Shown piece by piece: positions 33,172 to 42,039 of a stretch of 64,000 nt of DNA. Each line of letters begins with the position of its first letter. The first letter of the stretch is position 1. The notes beneath the pieces are model-generated. The model was not told the origin of the DNA, searched no databases, and saw only the letters and a list, made by a program, of their open reading frames with translations. This DNA is from Sporomusaceae bacterium (GTDB taxonomy: Bacteria > Bacillota > Negativicutes > Sporomusales > UBA7701). Location of the stretch: contig JAVKTQ010000015.1 of assembly GCA_031460455.1 (NCBI GenBank), positions 1-64,000 on the forward strand, written 5' to 3'. Both the position numbers and the translations under genes were made by a program.

Positions 33172-33972
33172 CTATTCGTACAGCCCCTTACGATGGGCCT
33201 TGAGATATTTGGCGCAGTATTTGTCCTGTCCAAGGAGGGCCCGCGAGGCGTGAACAAGGCCCATCATCGCTTTGTCGGCGGGATTCAGTATATACCCGTC
33301 CATTCCCGCCGTCATTGTCTGCACTACAAATAGCCTGTTCAATACCCCCCGATTCGGCAGGCCGTAAGAAATGTTACTCAGGCCGCAGGTAAAATGCACC
33401 GCCGGGAATTTGTCTTTTATGAGTCTGATGGCGTCCAGTACTTCCAAGCCATGTCTGTCGTTTGTACTGAGCGGCTTGACAAGCGGGTCGAGATAAATAT
33501 CGTCCTGGGCTACTCCCGCTATTTCCAAGGCCTTGACCAACTCGGTGGCGATCCGCAGTCTATCCTCAGCCGAAGCCGGCATACCAGCATCTTCGATACA
33601 CAGGGCCACAACTTTGGCATTAAACTCCCGCACCAGCGGGGCAACCGCCTTAAAGCGTTTTTCTTCGGCGCTGATGGAGTTAATCATCGGTTTATAGCCG
33701 GGCTTCAACAGGCTTAGCCCCACTCTCAGTGCGCCTTCGTCCGGGCTGTCGATGCACAGCGGCGTATCAACCGCCTGCTGGATGGTCTCGACTAACCACT
33801 GCATGATTTCCAGTTCCTGCCCCACCATATTCCCGCAGTTTACGTCAAGGTAATCTGCGCCGGCGTCCGCCTGCTGACGGGCCACTTCCTGAATATATCC
33901 GGCGTTTCGTGCTTCGACCGCTTCCCGTATTGCTTTGCGGCTTGTGTTGATGAGTTCTCCGATGATTAGCAT
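33172..33972 (-). CDS. Tetrahydrofolate:corrinoid methyltransferase (MtrH/AcsE family, MtvA-like)
   Basis: The 266-aa pterin-binding TIM barrel is an AcsE relative (IIGELINTSRK, DYLDVNCGNMVGQELEIMQWLVE, LCIDSP, TCGLSNISYGLPNRGVLNR). In O-demethylase systems this protein passes the methyl group from the corrinoid carrier to THF. It is the first gene of the operon, 51-61 nt downstream of a consensus sigma-54 promoter, and GGGAGG precedes the start. Confidence 0.9.
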   Translation of the reverse strand: MLIIGELINTSRKAIREAVEARNAGYIQEVARQQADAGADYLDVNCGNMVGQELEIMQWLVETIQQAVDTPLCIDSPDEGALRVGLSLLKPGYKPMINSISAEEKRFKAVAPLVREFNAKVVALCIEDAGMPASAEDRLRIATELVKALEIAGVAQDDIYLDPLVKPLSTNDRHGLEVLDAIRLIKDKFPAVHFTCGLSNISYGLPNRGVLNRLFVVQTMTAGMDGYILNPADKAMMGLVHASRALLGQDKYCAKYLKAHRKGLYE

Positions 33973-34032
33973 CCAATCCCTCCCTTATGAATACAAGAGC
34001 CCCCGGCCCTTGTGCCAGGCAAATATCTGTGT

Positions 34033-34048
34033 AGCAATATCAGTGCCA
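34033..34048 (-). promoter_or_regulatory. Consensus sigma-54 promoter of the methyltransferase operon
   Basis: The minus strand reads TGGCACTGATATTGCT, an exact fit to TGGCAC-N5-TTGCW with GG and GC separated by 10 bp. Transcription would start near 34022, about 50 nt before the MtvA-like gene. A sigma-54 activator is encoded divergently at 34326. Confidence 0.85.
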
Positions 34049-34164
34049 AAAGCCCTCGGCGTCAGGAAAAACCGTATTATCAGCATTTTGTTGCCTTCCG
34101 TCAGCGGATACCTGCTGATTTTGGTACCTTTGCGGCGACACCCTCGCTGATTGAACGCCGCCAT

Positions 34165-34184
34165 ATGTACCGCTGATGGTACAT
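34165..34184. promoter_or_regulatory. Activator site (UAS) for sigma-54 regulator
   Basis: ATGTACC-N6-GGTACAT is a perfect 7-bp palindrome about 125 bp upstream of the sigma-54 promoter, the usual place for enhancer-binding proteins. The same arms and spacing recur at 49172-49191 in front of the second sigma-54 operon and at 49279-49298. Confidence 0.7.
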
Positions 34185-34325
34185 TGGACAAAATATCATA
34201 CCAAAAATATTCCATTTATGTTTCTCTATGTAACCTTAGGCGGCAGGAATTATCCCGAACAAGTATAATTAAGTATTTTCAGACTCTTTGCATTTTTCCC
34301 AAAGCCATTACGAGGAGATGACAAG

Positions 34326-35720
34326 ATGGCTAACGATAAAAGAACCAAAAAGGACAATACCTTGAATCTCTCCGAGTTGTTCGACAAGTTTCCCAATCCT
34401 ATCTTTGTAACCGATGCGCAGGGAAATGTCTTGATCTCCAACTCCACCGCCGCCATGACATTAGGGATATCCCAGGATCAATTCCTACAAGGCAATGTTA
34501 AGGACATGGTCCAAAAGAAATATTACACCAGGTCGTACGCTATAGAAGCAGTCGAGAAAAAGTGCGCTATCGGCGGTCCGCTGATTACCGCCCGCGGTAT
34601 TACCATGATGTCGTCCAGTACACCGGTGCTTGACGACGACGGCGAAGTAATTCTGGTTGTTACGACAGGCTACCCCAAGGGTATAAACCCTAAACATACC
34701 AACGACGATTATATATGCAGGCGCAAACGCGAAATGGAATATCTGCGCAGCCGCGTCCTCGACAAAACCGATATTGTTGCCGAAAGCTCGGCAATGCGAC
34801 AAATTCTCCTTATGGCCCACAAGATTGCCCAGACCGAGAGCCCTGTACTGTTAACAGGCGAATCCGGTTCCGGCAAGGAAGTGCTGGCCAACTATATCCA
34901 CCGGCATAGCACAAGATCACAGGAGGCATTCCTTGCCGTCAATTGCGCGACTTTTCCCGAACAATTGGTCGAATCCGAATTGTTCGGTTACGAAAAAGGC
35001 GCTTTCACCGGGGCCAACACCGAAGGAAAAATGGGCCTGTTTGAAGCGGCTCACCGCGGCACGTTATTTCTTGACGAAATCGCCGAGCTGCCTCTTGCCC
35101 TGCAGTCGAAACTGCTCAGGGTACTGGAAACAGGCGAGGTTCGGCGTATCGGCAGCAACGTCGACCGCATAATCGATTTCCGCCTGATTGCCGCCACCAA
35201 TAAAGACCTTGAGCAAATGACTGAACAGGGAGCTTTTCGCAGAGATCTGTATTACCGGCTGAATGTTATTCCGCTACGCCTGCCGCCGCTTAGAGAGCGT
35301 CCGGAGGATATCCTCGCGCTTTCGGCCAAATTCCTGGCTCACTTCAACAAAAAGTACGATGTTAACGTTGAGCTCGACCCGCAAACTTTGGATATCTTCC
35401 TCAAACAGAACTGGCCCGGAAATGTGCGTGAACTCCGGAACCTGATCGAGCGCAAGGTTATCTGCAGCCTGCACGACTACCCGTCCTACTGCCTTGAGAT
35501 GGCAGTATCCGATACGCAAGATCGCTCCCATTCGGTCGATATCTTCAAGCAACTTGGTCTCAGCGGCACGTTGCGGGAAGTCTTATCGGCGGTCGAACAG
35601 AAATATATCCATAACGTTCTCAAAGCGTGCGGGGGGCGCATCGGCGAGGCCGCGAACCAACTGGGGATCTACCGGACGATCCTTTACCGGAAGCTAAAGT
35701 CCTACGAACAAAATAAGTAA
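34326..35720 (+). CDS. Sigma-54-dependent transcriptional activator with PAS sensor
   Basis: The 464-aa protein has an N-terminal PAS-like sensor (about 15-125) and an AAA+ domain with Walker A GESGSGKE (178-185), the sigma-54 contact loop GAFTGA (225-230) and Walker B GTLFLDEI (245-252). A Fis-type helix-turn-helix follows (about 430-460, GGRIGEAANQLGIYRTILYRK). It is divergent from the methyltransferase operon and should activate it from the palindrome at 34165. It has a close paralogue at 49310-50725 with nearly the same recognition helix. GAGGAG precedes the start and a terminator follows. Confidence 0.95.
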   Translation: MANDKRTKKDNTLNLSELFDKFPNPIFVTDAQGNVLISNSTAAMTLGISQDQFLQGNVKDMVQKKYYTRSYAIEAVEKKCAIGGPLITARGITMMSSSTPVLDDDGEVILVVTTGYPKGINPKHTNDDYICRRKREMEYLRSRVLDKTDIVAESSAMRQILLMAHKIAQTESPVLLTGESGSGKEVLANYIHRHSTRSQEAFLAVNCATFPEQLVESELFGYEKGAFTGANTEGKMGLFEAAHRGTLFLDEIAELPLALQSKLLRVLETGEVRRIGSNVDRIIDFRLIAATNKDLEQMTEQGAFRRDLYYRLNVIPLRLPPLRERPEDILALSAKFLAHFNKKYDVNVELDPQTLDIFLKQNWPGNVRELRNLIERKVICSLHDYPSYCLEMAVSDTQDRSHSVDIFKQLGLSGTLREVLSAVEQKYIHNVLKACGGRIGEAANQLGIYRTILYRKLKSYEQNK

Positions 35721-35728
35721 TCGCTGCA

Positions 35729-35766
35729 AGGATGTATCGCCCGCGATATATCCTTGTATTTTTTAT
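35729..35766 (+). terminator. Rho-independent terminator between convergent genes
   Basis: AAGGATGTATCGC and GCGATATATCCTT form a 13-bp stem (one G-T) with a 2-nt loop, followed by GTATTTTTT. It ends the sigma-54 activator gene and could partly stop the convergent MFS gene. Confidence 0.85.
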
Positions 35767-35771
35767 CCCGA

Positions 35772-37040
35772 CTACACCTTGCGGATCCAGAGGGCGATCA
35801 TCGCCAGCATGCCGATCAGGGCGAACACCGACATAACCATTAGCCCGCCGGTATAACTGCCGGTGACCTGGATGAAATAACCGATGATCATCGGCGTAAG
35901 AGCTCCCGCGGCGCTGCCTAACGCACTTTCCATTCCGGCACCCGCGCCCAGGGCGGCAGGTGGAACAACCTTCTGGATTATCGCCCAATGTCCCGGCAGC
36001 CCGATCATCAGCGCCGTAACGGCGAGGATGAGCCAAAGCGCGGCTTCAATCTGCCCGGTGGAGTGGGCAGCCCCATAAACGCCGACCGCGGCCCCAAGCA
36101 TGTGTATAACACCCAGCGTCGCTTTGCGGGGAATCTTATCTGTCAGCCACCCGGCGGCGAGGCCCCCGATCATCGATACTGCGTAAGGAGCATTGGCCCA
36201 GTAGCCCATGCTTTTCCAGGAAAAGCCCATCGCCTGTTTCAGGAAGGACGGAATCCAGGTCAACAGTCCGAAAAAGACGGCGCAGCTGAAGATATAGAAG
36301 ATTACGCACAACCAGTAATCGACATTGAAAAGAAAGCTTTTCCAGAGCTGCCACATTGATGTCCCCTGGTCGGGCTTCTGCTGCGCCAGCTTCTCTTCTT
36401 CGGCCTGCAAACCGCTCTCGATATAGGCGAGTTCCTGCTGGTTTATCCTTTTGCTCTGCCGGGGATAGTCGGTGATGAAGAACCATACGAGAATGAGCGG
36501 TATGAAGCCTAAAGCCGCCAGAACAAAGAAGCTCGACCGCCACCCCCAGGTGCCGATAACCCATACCAGGAATGGCATGGCAATCGCCGTTCCCGCTGTC
36601 AGACCTACAAGCCAGACTGAATTGGCCCTGGCCCGCTCCTGGGGCGGGAACCAATTCTTCACAACCTTCATCTGCATTGGCCAGTGCATGCCTTCGCCGA
36701 TGCCGAGAATAAAGCGGGCAGCAATCATGCCGGCGAAAGCCGACACCAGACCGCCGTAAAAACAGGAACCAATCCAGAAAAGGACCGCCAGGGTCATCGC
36801 TTTGCGCGGCCCGATCCTGTCGCCTAGCGGGCTCAGCAAGAACTGCGACAGCGCATAGGTCGCCATGAATACCGACATAAGCGACCCCATTGCAACCGGA
36901 TCGCCCTTAATGCCCATGTCGGTCAAAAACTTTTCGTCAGCGACCAAAATTGCTACATTGACCCGGTCGAGGTACGCGACCACCAATGTCACGAACAGGA
37001 TTAGGATGACCACAATCCGTTGCCTGGTGGGTTTTTCCAC
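35772..37040 (-). CDS. MFS transporter, anion:cation symporter (ACS) type
   Basis: This 422-aa carrier has 12 predicted helices and the MFS signature SPLGDRIGPRK between helices 2 and 3, plus RFILGIGEGMHWPMQMKVV and WFPPQERARAN, typical of the ACS branch (organic-anion uptake such as sugar acids, phthalate or other aromatic acids). It is the last gene of a unit with a chemoreceptor-like protein (41-nt gap) and lies next to the O-demethylase regulator. Uptake of a methoxylated aromatic acid is a reasonable inference. Confidence 0.85.
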   Translation of the reverse strand: MEKPTRQRIVVILILFVTLVVAYLDRVNVAILVADEKFLTDMGIKGDPVAMGSLMSVFMATYALSQFLLSPLGDRIGPRKAMTLAVLFWIGSCFYGGLVSAFAGMIAARFILGIGEGMHWPMQMKVVKNWFPPQERARANSVWLVGLTAGTAIAMPFLVWVIGTWGWRSSFFVLAALGFIPLILVWFFITDYPRQSKRINQQELAYIESGLQAEEEKLAQQKPDQGTSMWQLWKSFLFNVDYWLCVIFYIFSCAVFFGLLTWIPSFLKQAMGFSWKSMGYWANAPYAVSMIGGLAAGWLTDKIPRKATLGVIHMLGAAVGVYGAAHSTGQIEAALWLILAVTALMIGLPGHWAIIQKVVPPAALGAGAGMESALGSAAGALTPMIIGYFIQVTGSYTGGLMVMSVFALIGMLAMIALWIRKV

Positions 37041-37081
37041 TCTATATGCTCCTCTCTAAGCCCGTTTTGCCGACCGCTTAT

Positions 37082-37897
37082 CTAAGCAATCTCGGCTACT
37101 CTTTCAATATCTGCGGCCGAATTCGCCAAATCCTGCATGGTAGCTCTGATCTGATCGGTAGCAAGCAGCTGGTTGCCGCCAAGCTCGGCCGCTTGGGAGA
37201 CAATCTCGACAACGACACGGATCTCCGCCTGGATGTTCTGCAAAATTTCCCTGATATCGCGCACCGATTGGGAACTGTTGTCTGCCATCTTGCGTATCTC
37301 CTCGGCGACAACGGCGAACCCCCGTCCGTGTTCACCGGCCCGGGCGGCCTCGATTGCCGCATTGAGTCCCAAAAGGTTTGAATTGCTGGCCACATCGCTG
37401 ACAAACCGGAGAATGTCGTTGGTCTTGTTGATCTCGCCCAGCACCGACTCACCCGAGGATTTCGCCTTTGTAAGGTTGCCTGCAAGCTTCTCGGCCGCTT
37501 TCGACAGCTCGTCGGTCGTCGCCGCCATCTCCTCGGAGGTCGCCGCCATTGCCTGGGCTGTAGTATGGAGCTGCTCCTGTACCTTGAGGGTGGTCGCAGT
37601 GCCTATAACCCCGGAGATTGTCCCGTCCTCTTCGATTATCGGGTAACAGATGGCTTTGAGGGGAACGCCGTACACCCGCGCCGGGATAATGCCGGTTGCT
37701 ATTTTGCGGGTTTCAATGGCGTTTTTTGCCAGGCCGCCTGGCGCCGGTTCCCCGATCGTCACGTTTGCCGGAAAAGTTTTCGCGTCGGCATACTTAAGAA
37801 TGATAGCTTCGGCGTCGCAGAGCAGCACACTGCAGTCCCACGCGCTCACGTCCCGGATTATTTCCATTACACCGCTCAGCGCTCTCAGCTTCTCCAC
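37082..37897 (-). CDS. Soluble methyl-accepting chemotaxis-like signalling protein
   Basis: The product (about 271 aa from GTG 37897 with GGAGG 7 nt upstream) has an N-terminal PAS/Cache-like sensor (about 1-110) without membrane helices and a short methyl-accepting signalling hairpin. The conserved tip ([34 protein letters not shown]) is fully present. The cytosolic sensor would detect an internal ligand or corrinoid/redox state. Two cysteines (about 21 and 25 in [10 protein letters not shown]) could be sensing residues. It is placed between an unknown gene and an MFS carrier in one operon, so the ligand may be the carried compound. Confidence 0.83.
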   Translation of the reverse strand: MEKLRALSGVMEIIRDVSAWDCSVLLCDAEAIILKYADAKTFPANVTIGEPAPGGLAKNAIETRKIATGIIPARVYGVPLKAICYPIIEEDGTISGVIGTATTLKVQEQLHTTAQAMAATSEEMAATTDELSKAAEKLAGNLTKAKSSGESVLGEINKTNDILRFVSDVASNSNLLGLNAAIEAARAGEHGRGFAVVAEEIRKMADNSSQSVRDIREILQNIQAEIRVVVEIVSQAAELGGNQLLATDQIRATMQDLANSAADIERVAEIA

Positions 37898-37919
37898 AGC
37901 AATTTCCTCCGCATCAACA

Positions 37920-38747
37920 TCATTTATAATTATTGCTCGCCTCAGGAAGACGTATGGCGGATTGCCTTCGCAGACGGTCAATCTCGGTCTGCAGCCAGGC
38001 GACCTTCTCCGTGGCGCTTCTTCCATGGTCGACTAACACATAAGGGTTCGGCATCCTGTTCCGGCTTATTGCCGGTATGCTTCCGATAACAACCTTATTC
38101 AAAGAACTGCAAGCGGCCCGTTCGCGGAGAAACCGCGAAGCCTCAGCCTGTGATGCAAAAAGCGGTACAATGTGGTCGCCGCTGACCCACGCGGCCCACC
38201 ATCTTTTTTTATACGGCGCGATCAGATAATCCGGTTCGTCATCCGTCTCTATTTCACCAGGCGTCTGAAGATGCTCCCCGTACCCCAGTTCATTCATCAC
38301 CGCTTCATAGTTCACCTTAGGCAGCGGCGATGTCATAAATCGGTAGTAATCGGCCAGCGTTTTCTGCCAAGAAGAAGCATAAAGAAGAAACGGTGAACTT
38401 CCCAGGGCCATTTCCAGACCGGTCACGACCATTTCCAGCAGTTGAATGCTATTTATCGAATATTTAAAGGATATTTTCCAATACCTCAGAAATTTGCCGT
38501 TCTCTTCGTCGTAGTTAAAATCTGCTTTTGCGATTATTTCCCTTACCCCGTCAGTATTATTAAAAATCTCACAGCCGATTTTAACTGTGCCCGTCTGCTC
38601 GTCATCGCCTGCGGCAACCGCTAAAAAAATCGCGTCAGGGATATGGCGTCCGCGAATTACGGATTGGCCGCGCGAAAAATAAATGCGCTCTTTTGTCAGC
38701 AGGTCGATCATTTCCCGGAGCTTATAATGCCGGTATTTGACGAGCAC
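37920..38747 (-). CDS. Unknown soluble protein, 275 aa
   Basis: I do not recognise the family. GTG at 38747 has a GGGGGG ribosome site. There is no signal peptide or membrane segment. The N-terminal half is beta-rich with charged strands ([24 protein letters not shown]), the middle contains aromatic clusters ([25 protein letters not shown]) and the end is a basic helix. It precedes the chemoreceptor-like gene by 22 nt and is probably co-transcribed with it and the MFS carrier. Cofactor motifs are not evident. Confidence 0.6.
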   Translation of the reverse strand: MLVKYRHYKLREMIDLLTKERIYFSRGQSVIRGRHIPDAIFLAVAAGDDEQTGTVKIGCEIFNNTDGVREIIAKADFNYDEENGKFLRYWKISFKYSINSIQLLEMVVTGLEMALGSSPFLLYASSWQKTLADYYRFMTSPLPKVNYEAVMNELGYGEHLQTPGEIETDDEPDYLIAPYKKRWWAAWVSGDHIVPLFASQAEASRFLRERAACSSLNKVVIGSIPAISRNRMPNPYVLVDHGRSATEKVAWLQTEIDRLRRQSAIRLPEASNNYK

Positions 38748-38801
38748 GAGTTACCCCCCCATGCCAGGTACCCGGAATAATGGCGAAAGCATCTCAAGAA
38801 T

Positions 38802-38841
38802 TCCGATAGAAGCCCGAATAATTATCCGGGCTTCTATCGGA
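38802..38841 (-). terminator. Terminator after the porin gene
   Basis: TCCGATAGAAGCCCG and CGGGCTTCTATCGGA are perfect 15-bp arms with a 10-nt loop, 21 nt beyond the porin stop. There is no long U-tract, but the stem is very strong and it closes the CoA-transferase/FixABCX operon. Confidence 0.75.
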
Positions 38842-38862
38842 TTCCGAACTACTGTCGTGATT

Positions 38863-40293
38863 TTAGAAGTAGCAATCGACCTTGACCATATAGGTGTTAT
38901 CAAGGCTGTTCGAGGTCAGGCTGGGGGTCATGGCGCGGTTTTTGACCTTAATATCCTGGTATTCGAAGGATAGGACGACGTTTTTGTCCATGACCGTCTG
39001 ATACACCAGATAAAGGGCTTTTACGTTATCGGTGCCATGCATGTACGTGTTGAAGGGAGTGGCGGCGTAGGAGACGGCGACCGTATCGAAGCCGCCGGCG
39101 CCGGAGGGGATGGTTCCGGGATCGATGCTGCGATACCCCACCATCCAGGCGCTGGCGCCCCTCACGGTCGGACGGACAAGCAGGAACGATGTCTGGTAGT
39201 AGGCGGCCGTTGCGCCCGGGCCGTTGCCGTTCGACAGCTGGATGGCCCAGCCTTTGGGGCTGCCAGCAACGCCGACGGGTTTGCTCAGGGTTGTGCCGAC
39301 AAAGTCGCCCAACAGGGTCAGGCCGCTAAATTTGTACTTGAAAGACAGGTCATAACCGTGGGAAGTCGAGAAAGAGCCGCTCTCGGCCAGCATACCGGTG
39401 GTAGCCGCATTGCTGGTGCCGGGGATATCGGCCCAGTAGTAGCCGAGGCCCATCTTGAAGTCTTTCGACACATCGTAGGCAAACTGGGCGGTCGTCAGCT
39501 GATTCGGGGATTTGATGGCGCCAACGGCAGTGGAGTCTTTGATGTTGCCGGTGAAGCCGATGAACTTGGTGTCGCCGAAAGTCTTGTACAAGGTGACGCC
39601 GTCGACGCCGAGCGGTTTCCCGAGAAGGCCGTTGCCGATGAAGTCGAGGGGCGTGCGGCCCAGCCGGAAAGTGTCGAGCCCGAGAAAGCCCTTGGAAGTC
39701 AGGTTGAAAGTGTCGATATAGACGGTGGACCCGAAAGGTTCAGTTGCAACCGAATTGTTGCCGAATTTGTTGCCGTAGTTGGTGGCCAGGCGGCCCTGAA
39801 CGGTGGCATTTTCGTTGATGTTGCCGCTGAATTTGAGGCGCAGCCGCCAGTCGGTGGTGTCCGCCCCGCCGAGTTTGGTGGCGTTGGGATACTTGGGATC
39901 GTTGGCGAAATAGCGGAAGCGGAGGTCGCCGCCGACAAGCCAGGTGCTGGTCTTGGCTTCCACCTTGGCCATGCGGGCGCCCATGCGGTTGAGCTCGGCC
40001 GCGAACTCGGCCGACAGCTTGTCGATAAGCTTTTTCTGAGCTTCGTCGGCTTTGTCGAAGCGGTCGATGGCCTTAACGGTGGCGATGGCAAACTCGTAGC
40101 GGTTCATGAGCTTGTCGCCGCGGAAAGTGCCGTCGCCGTAGCCTTCGATTACTCCGGCTTTGGCCAGCGTGGCTACCGCGTCATAGGCCCAGTGCTTGGC
40201 AGGTACGTCGTTGAAAGTCTGGGCGGCAAACGCGGTAGTCGAGAGCGCGAAGGTAAATAGGGCAATAAGAACGATTGTCCACAGTTTTCTCAC
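38863..40293 (-). CDS. OmpM-type outer membrane porin with SLH domain
   Basis: The 476-aa protein has a signal peptide (cut near AFAAQ, about residue 23), one SLH domain (about 26-75, FNDVPAKHWAYDAVATLAKAG), a short coiled coil (about 78-115) and a C-terminal beta-barrel ending in aromatic CYF. This is the OmpM design of Negativicutes: the SLH domain holds the peptidoglycan while the barrel sits in the outer membrane. It is direct evidence for a diderm cell. It follows an MFS carrier by 108 nt, so it may provide outer-membrane passage for the same substrate. Confidence 0.92.
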   Translation of the reverse strand: MRKLWTIVLIALFTFALSTTAFAAQTFNDVPAKHWAYDAVATLAKAGVIEGYGDGTFRGDKLMNRYEFAIATVKAIDRFDKADEAQKKLIDKLSAEFAAELNRMGARMAKVEAKTSTWLVGGDLRFRYFANDPKYPNATKLGGADTTDWRLRLKFSGNINENATVQGRLATNYGNKFGNNSVATEPFGSTVYIDTFNLTSKGFLGLDTFRLGRTPLDFIGNGLLGKPLGVDGVTLYKTFGDTKFIGFTGNIKDSTAVGAIKSPNQLTTAQFAYDVSKDFKMGLGYYWADIPGTSNAATTGMLAESGSFSTSHGYDLSFKYKFSGLTLLGDFVGTTLSKPVGVAGSPKGWAIQLSNGNGPGATAAYYQTSFLLVRPTVRGASAWMVGYRSIDPGTIPSGAGGFDTVAVSYAATPFNTYMHGTDNVKALYLVYQTVMDKNVVLSFEYQDIKVKNRAMTPSLTSNSLDNTYMVKVDCYF

Positions 40294-40401
40294 GTTTTTC
40301 CCTCCTGATATAGAGTAACGGTTGCTTTCCGACTAACTAATCTCCCGGCCGGCATCCCCCCTAGTAGCTTTTGCGCCTCCGAGCCCTAGTTTCCAAGTTT
40401 C

Positions 40402-41694
40402 CTAGGCTTTGACGCTGGGAGCGCTGTCGCTGGCGTTAGGCGCTTTAGGCATAGTGGTGAATATCAGCAGGACGATACCAAGCACGCCCATAGCCACGTT
40501 GAGGTAGAAGGCTTCGTTGTAGCCTTTGAAGATGTCGAACAGCCGGCCGCCGACAATACCTGCGCCGGAAACGAGGACGGCGCTGATGGCCAGCAGGTTG
40601 CCGTTGAGTTTGGGGAAGGCGGCCGGGCCGAAGAAATGGCCGAGCATGGTCTGCTGGGCGACGAAGCACCAGCCGAAACCGGCGCCGTAGCACGCGGCGG
40701 CTATGTAAACCACCGTGAGAGACGACGGGCTGGCCTGAAGAGCCAGGAAAGAGCCGACAAAGTAACAGCATAACCCGAGCATCATGACGAAGCGGGCGGG
40801 AATCCGGTCCATCAGCCAACCGCTGATGAGTCGGCCGGCGATGCCGCCCATGGTAAAGATGCCCATAGCGAAGGCGGCGTCGGCGGGATTGATACCTTTA
40901 CCGCGCAGGTGCATAATCCAGTGGGCGGTGAAGAAAAAGAACGGCCATTGGCTGCAGGCGGCGGCAAGGACAGTAAGCCAGTAGGAGGCGGTTTTGTAAG
41001 CTTCGGACGGTGTCCAGGCATATTTGGTGTAGAGCGGGTTGGCGGCGGCCGCCGCTTTCTCGGCTTCGGTCGCTTCCCGGCCGTCGGGGATCTGGCCGTG
41101 ATCCTGCGGCCGTTCTTTGATGAACATGAAAGCGATGATTCCGGCGATGACACAGGCGGCGGTAACGCAGAGCCAGGCGAGACGCCAATTGCCGCCGGTG
41201 GCCTGAATGAACTTGTTTATGGCCGGCGAGGCGATGAAGCCGGCAAAACCGGAAGCGGTCATAGCGATAGCCATCGCCCGGCCGCGGTACCTGACGAACC
41301 AGCGGGTAACCGTGGTCGCCAGCGGCAGCATCGTGCCCATAGCCATGCCAAAGCCATTCAAGACACCGAAACCAATGAGGTAGTGCCAGGGCTGGGTGGC
41401 CACCTGGGACAACCATACGGTACCGATGACCAGAATCACCGCGCCCATCGCGAAGGTCTTTCTGATACCGTACTTCATTACCGCCATACCGGCGGGGATG
41501 GCGCCCAGACCGACGAAAAGGTTGGTCAGCGAAAAGCCCGCGCCGTAAGTCATCCTATCCATCGGAATATCCTTGATCATGAACGAGTTGATGACGGCGC
41601 CGCCGTAAAGCGGGAAACCAAGATTGATGAGATAGATAATCCATAATACCGCAACCATGTACCAACCGTAGAATTTTTGCTCGTTGTTACCCAT
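40402..41694 (-). CDS. MFS transporter (OFA/monocarboxylate-porter-like)
   Basis: The 430-aa carrier has 12 hydrophobic segments, an N-terminal KFYGWYMVAVLWIIYLI typical of MCT/OFA-like carriers and the WRLAWL segment. The second-half motif GRLISGWLMDRIPAR is also typical. It is 54 nt after the FixX-like gene and precedes the porin, so the three belong to one transport-and-reduction operon. A carboxylate substrate fits both the family and the CoA-transferase, but is not proven. Confidence 0.85.
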   Translation of the reverse strand: MGNNEQKFYGWYMVAVLWIIYLINLGFPLYGGAVINSFMIKDIPMDRMTYGAGFSLTNLFVGLGAIPAGMAVMKYGIRKTFAMGAVILVIGTVWLSQVATQPWHYLIGFGVLNGFGMAMGTMLPLATTVTRWFVRYRGRAMAIAMTASGFAGFIASPAINKFIQATGGNWRLAWLCVTAACVIAGIIAFMFIKERPQDHGQIPDGREATEAEKAAAAANPLYTKYAWTPSEAYKTASYWLTVLAAACSQWPFFFFTAHWIMHLRGKGINPADAAFAMGIFTMGGIAGRLISGWLMDRIPARFVMMLGLCCYFVGSFLALQASPSSLTVVYIAAACYGAGFGWCFVAQQTMLGHFFGPAAFPKLNGNLLAISAVLVSGAGIVGGRLFDIFKGYNEAFYLNVAMGVLGIVLLIFTTMPKAPNASDSAPSVKA

Positions 41695-41748
41695 TTCCAG
41701 CCTCCTTCTTTGTCTTAAGGTCCGGGATACCTCAATCAGATGTATTTT

Positions 41749-42039
41749 TTACCCATACCTGAACGACACCCCGAAAGTACCCCGCGGATAATTCCAGCCG
41801 GTTATTCCCTTGTCCTTGCACATAACCCGGCAGGTGCCGCACTCCAGGCAGCCCGCGTAATCGAAGTTTATTTCCCCTCCCTTCAGCGTGTAAAGCACAG
41901 CCGGGCAGACCACCAGGCACGGCTTTTCGTCACACCTAGCGCATATCGATTTGTCTAGCACGATATGCGGATGGCCCTCGTCAACGGTGAACTTGTTGAG
42001 CCCAAGGAGTTCCTCGGCACTTTGCCGCTTGATTGTCAT
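41749..42039 (-). CDS. fixX: FixX/YdiT-type ferredoxin-like protein
   Basis: The 96-aa protein is the FixX family, with CARCDEKPCLVVCP and CLECGTCRVMC motifs and the closing GITGWNYPRGTFGVSFRYG. It partners FixC in passing electrons to quinone. Its start overlaps the fixC stop by four bases (ATGA). Confidence 0.93.
   Translation of the reverse strand: MTIKRQSAEELLGLNKFTVDEGHPHIVLDKSICARCDEKPCLVVCPAVLYTLKGGEINFDYAGCLECGTCRVMCKDKGITGWNYPRGTFGVSFRYG

Noticed and set aside
34010-34033. TGGCAC at about 34015-34010 as a second sigma-54 promoter
   Set aside because: The required GC 10 bp downstream is absent (it reads GG), unlike the exact match at 34033-34048.
33985-34215. Minus-strand 76-codon frame upstream of the methyltransferase operon
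   Set aside because: It covers the sigma-54 promoter and activator palindrome; no ribosome site or family was seen.
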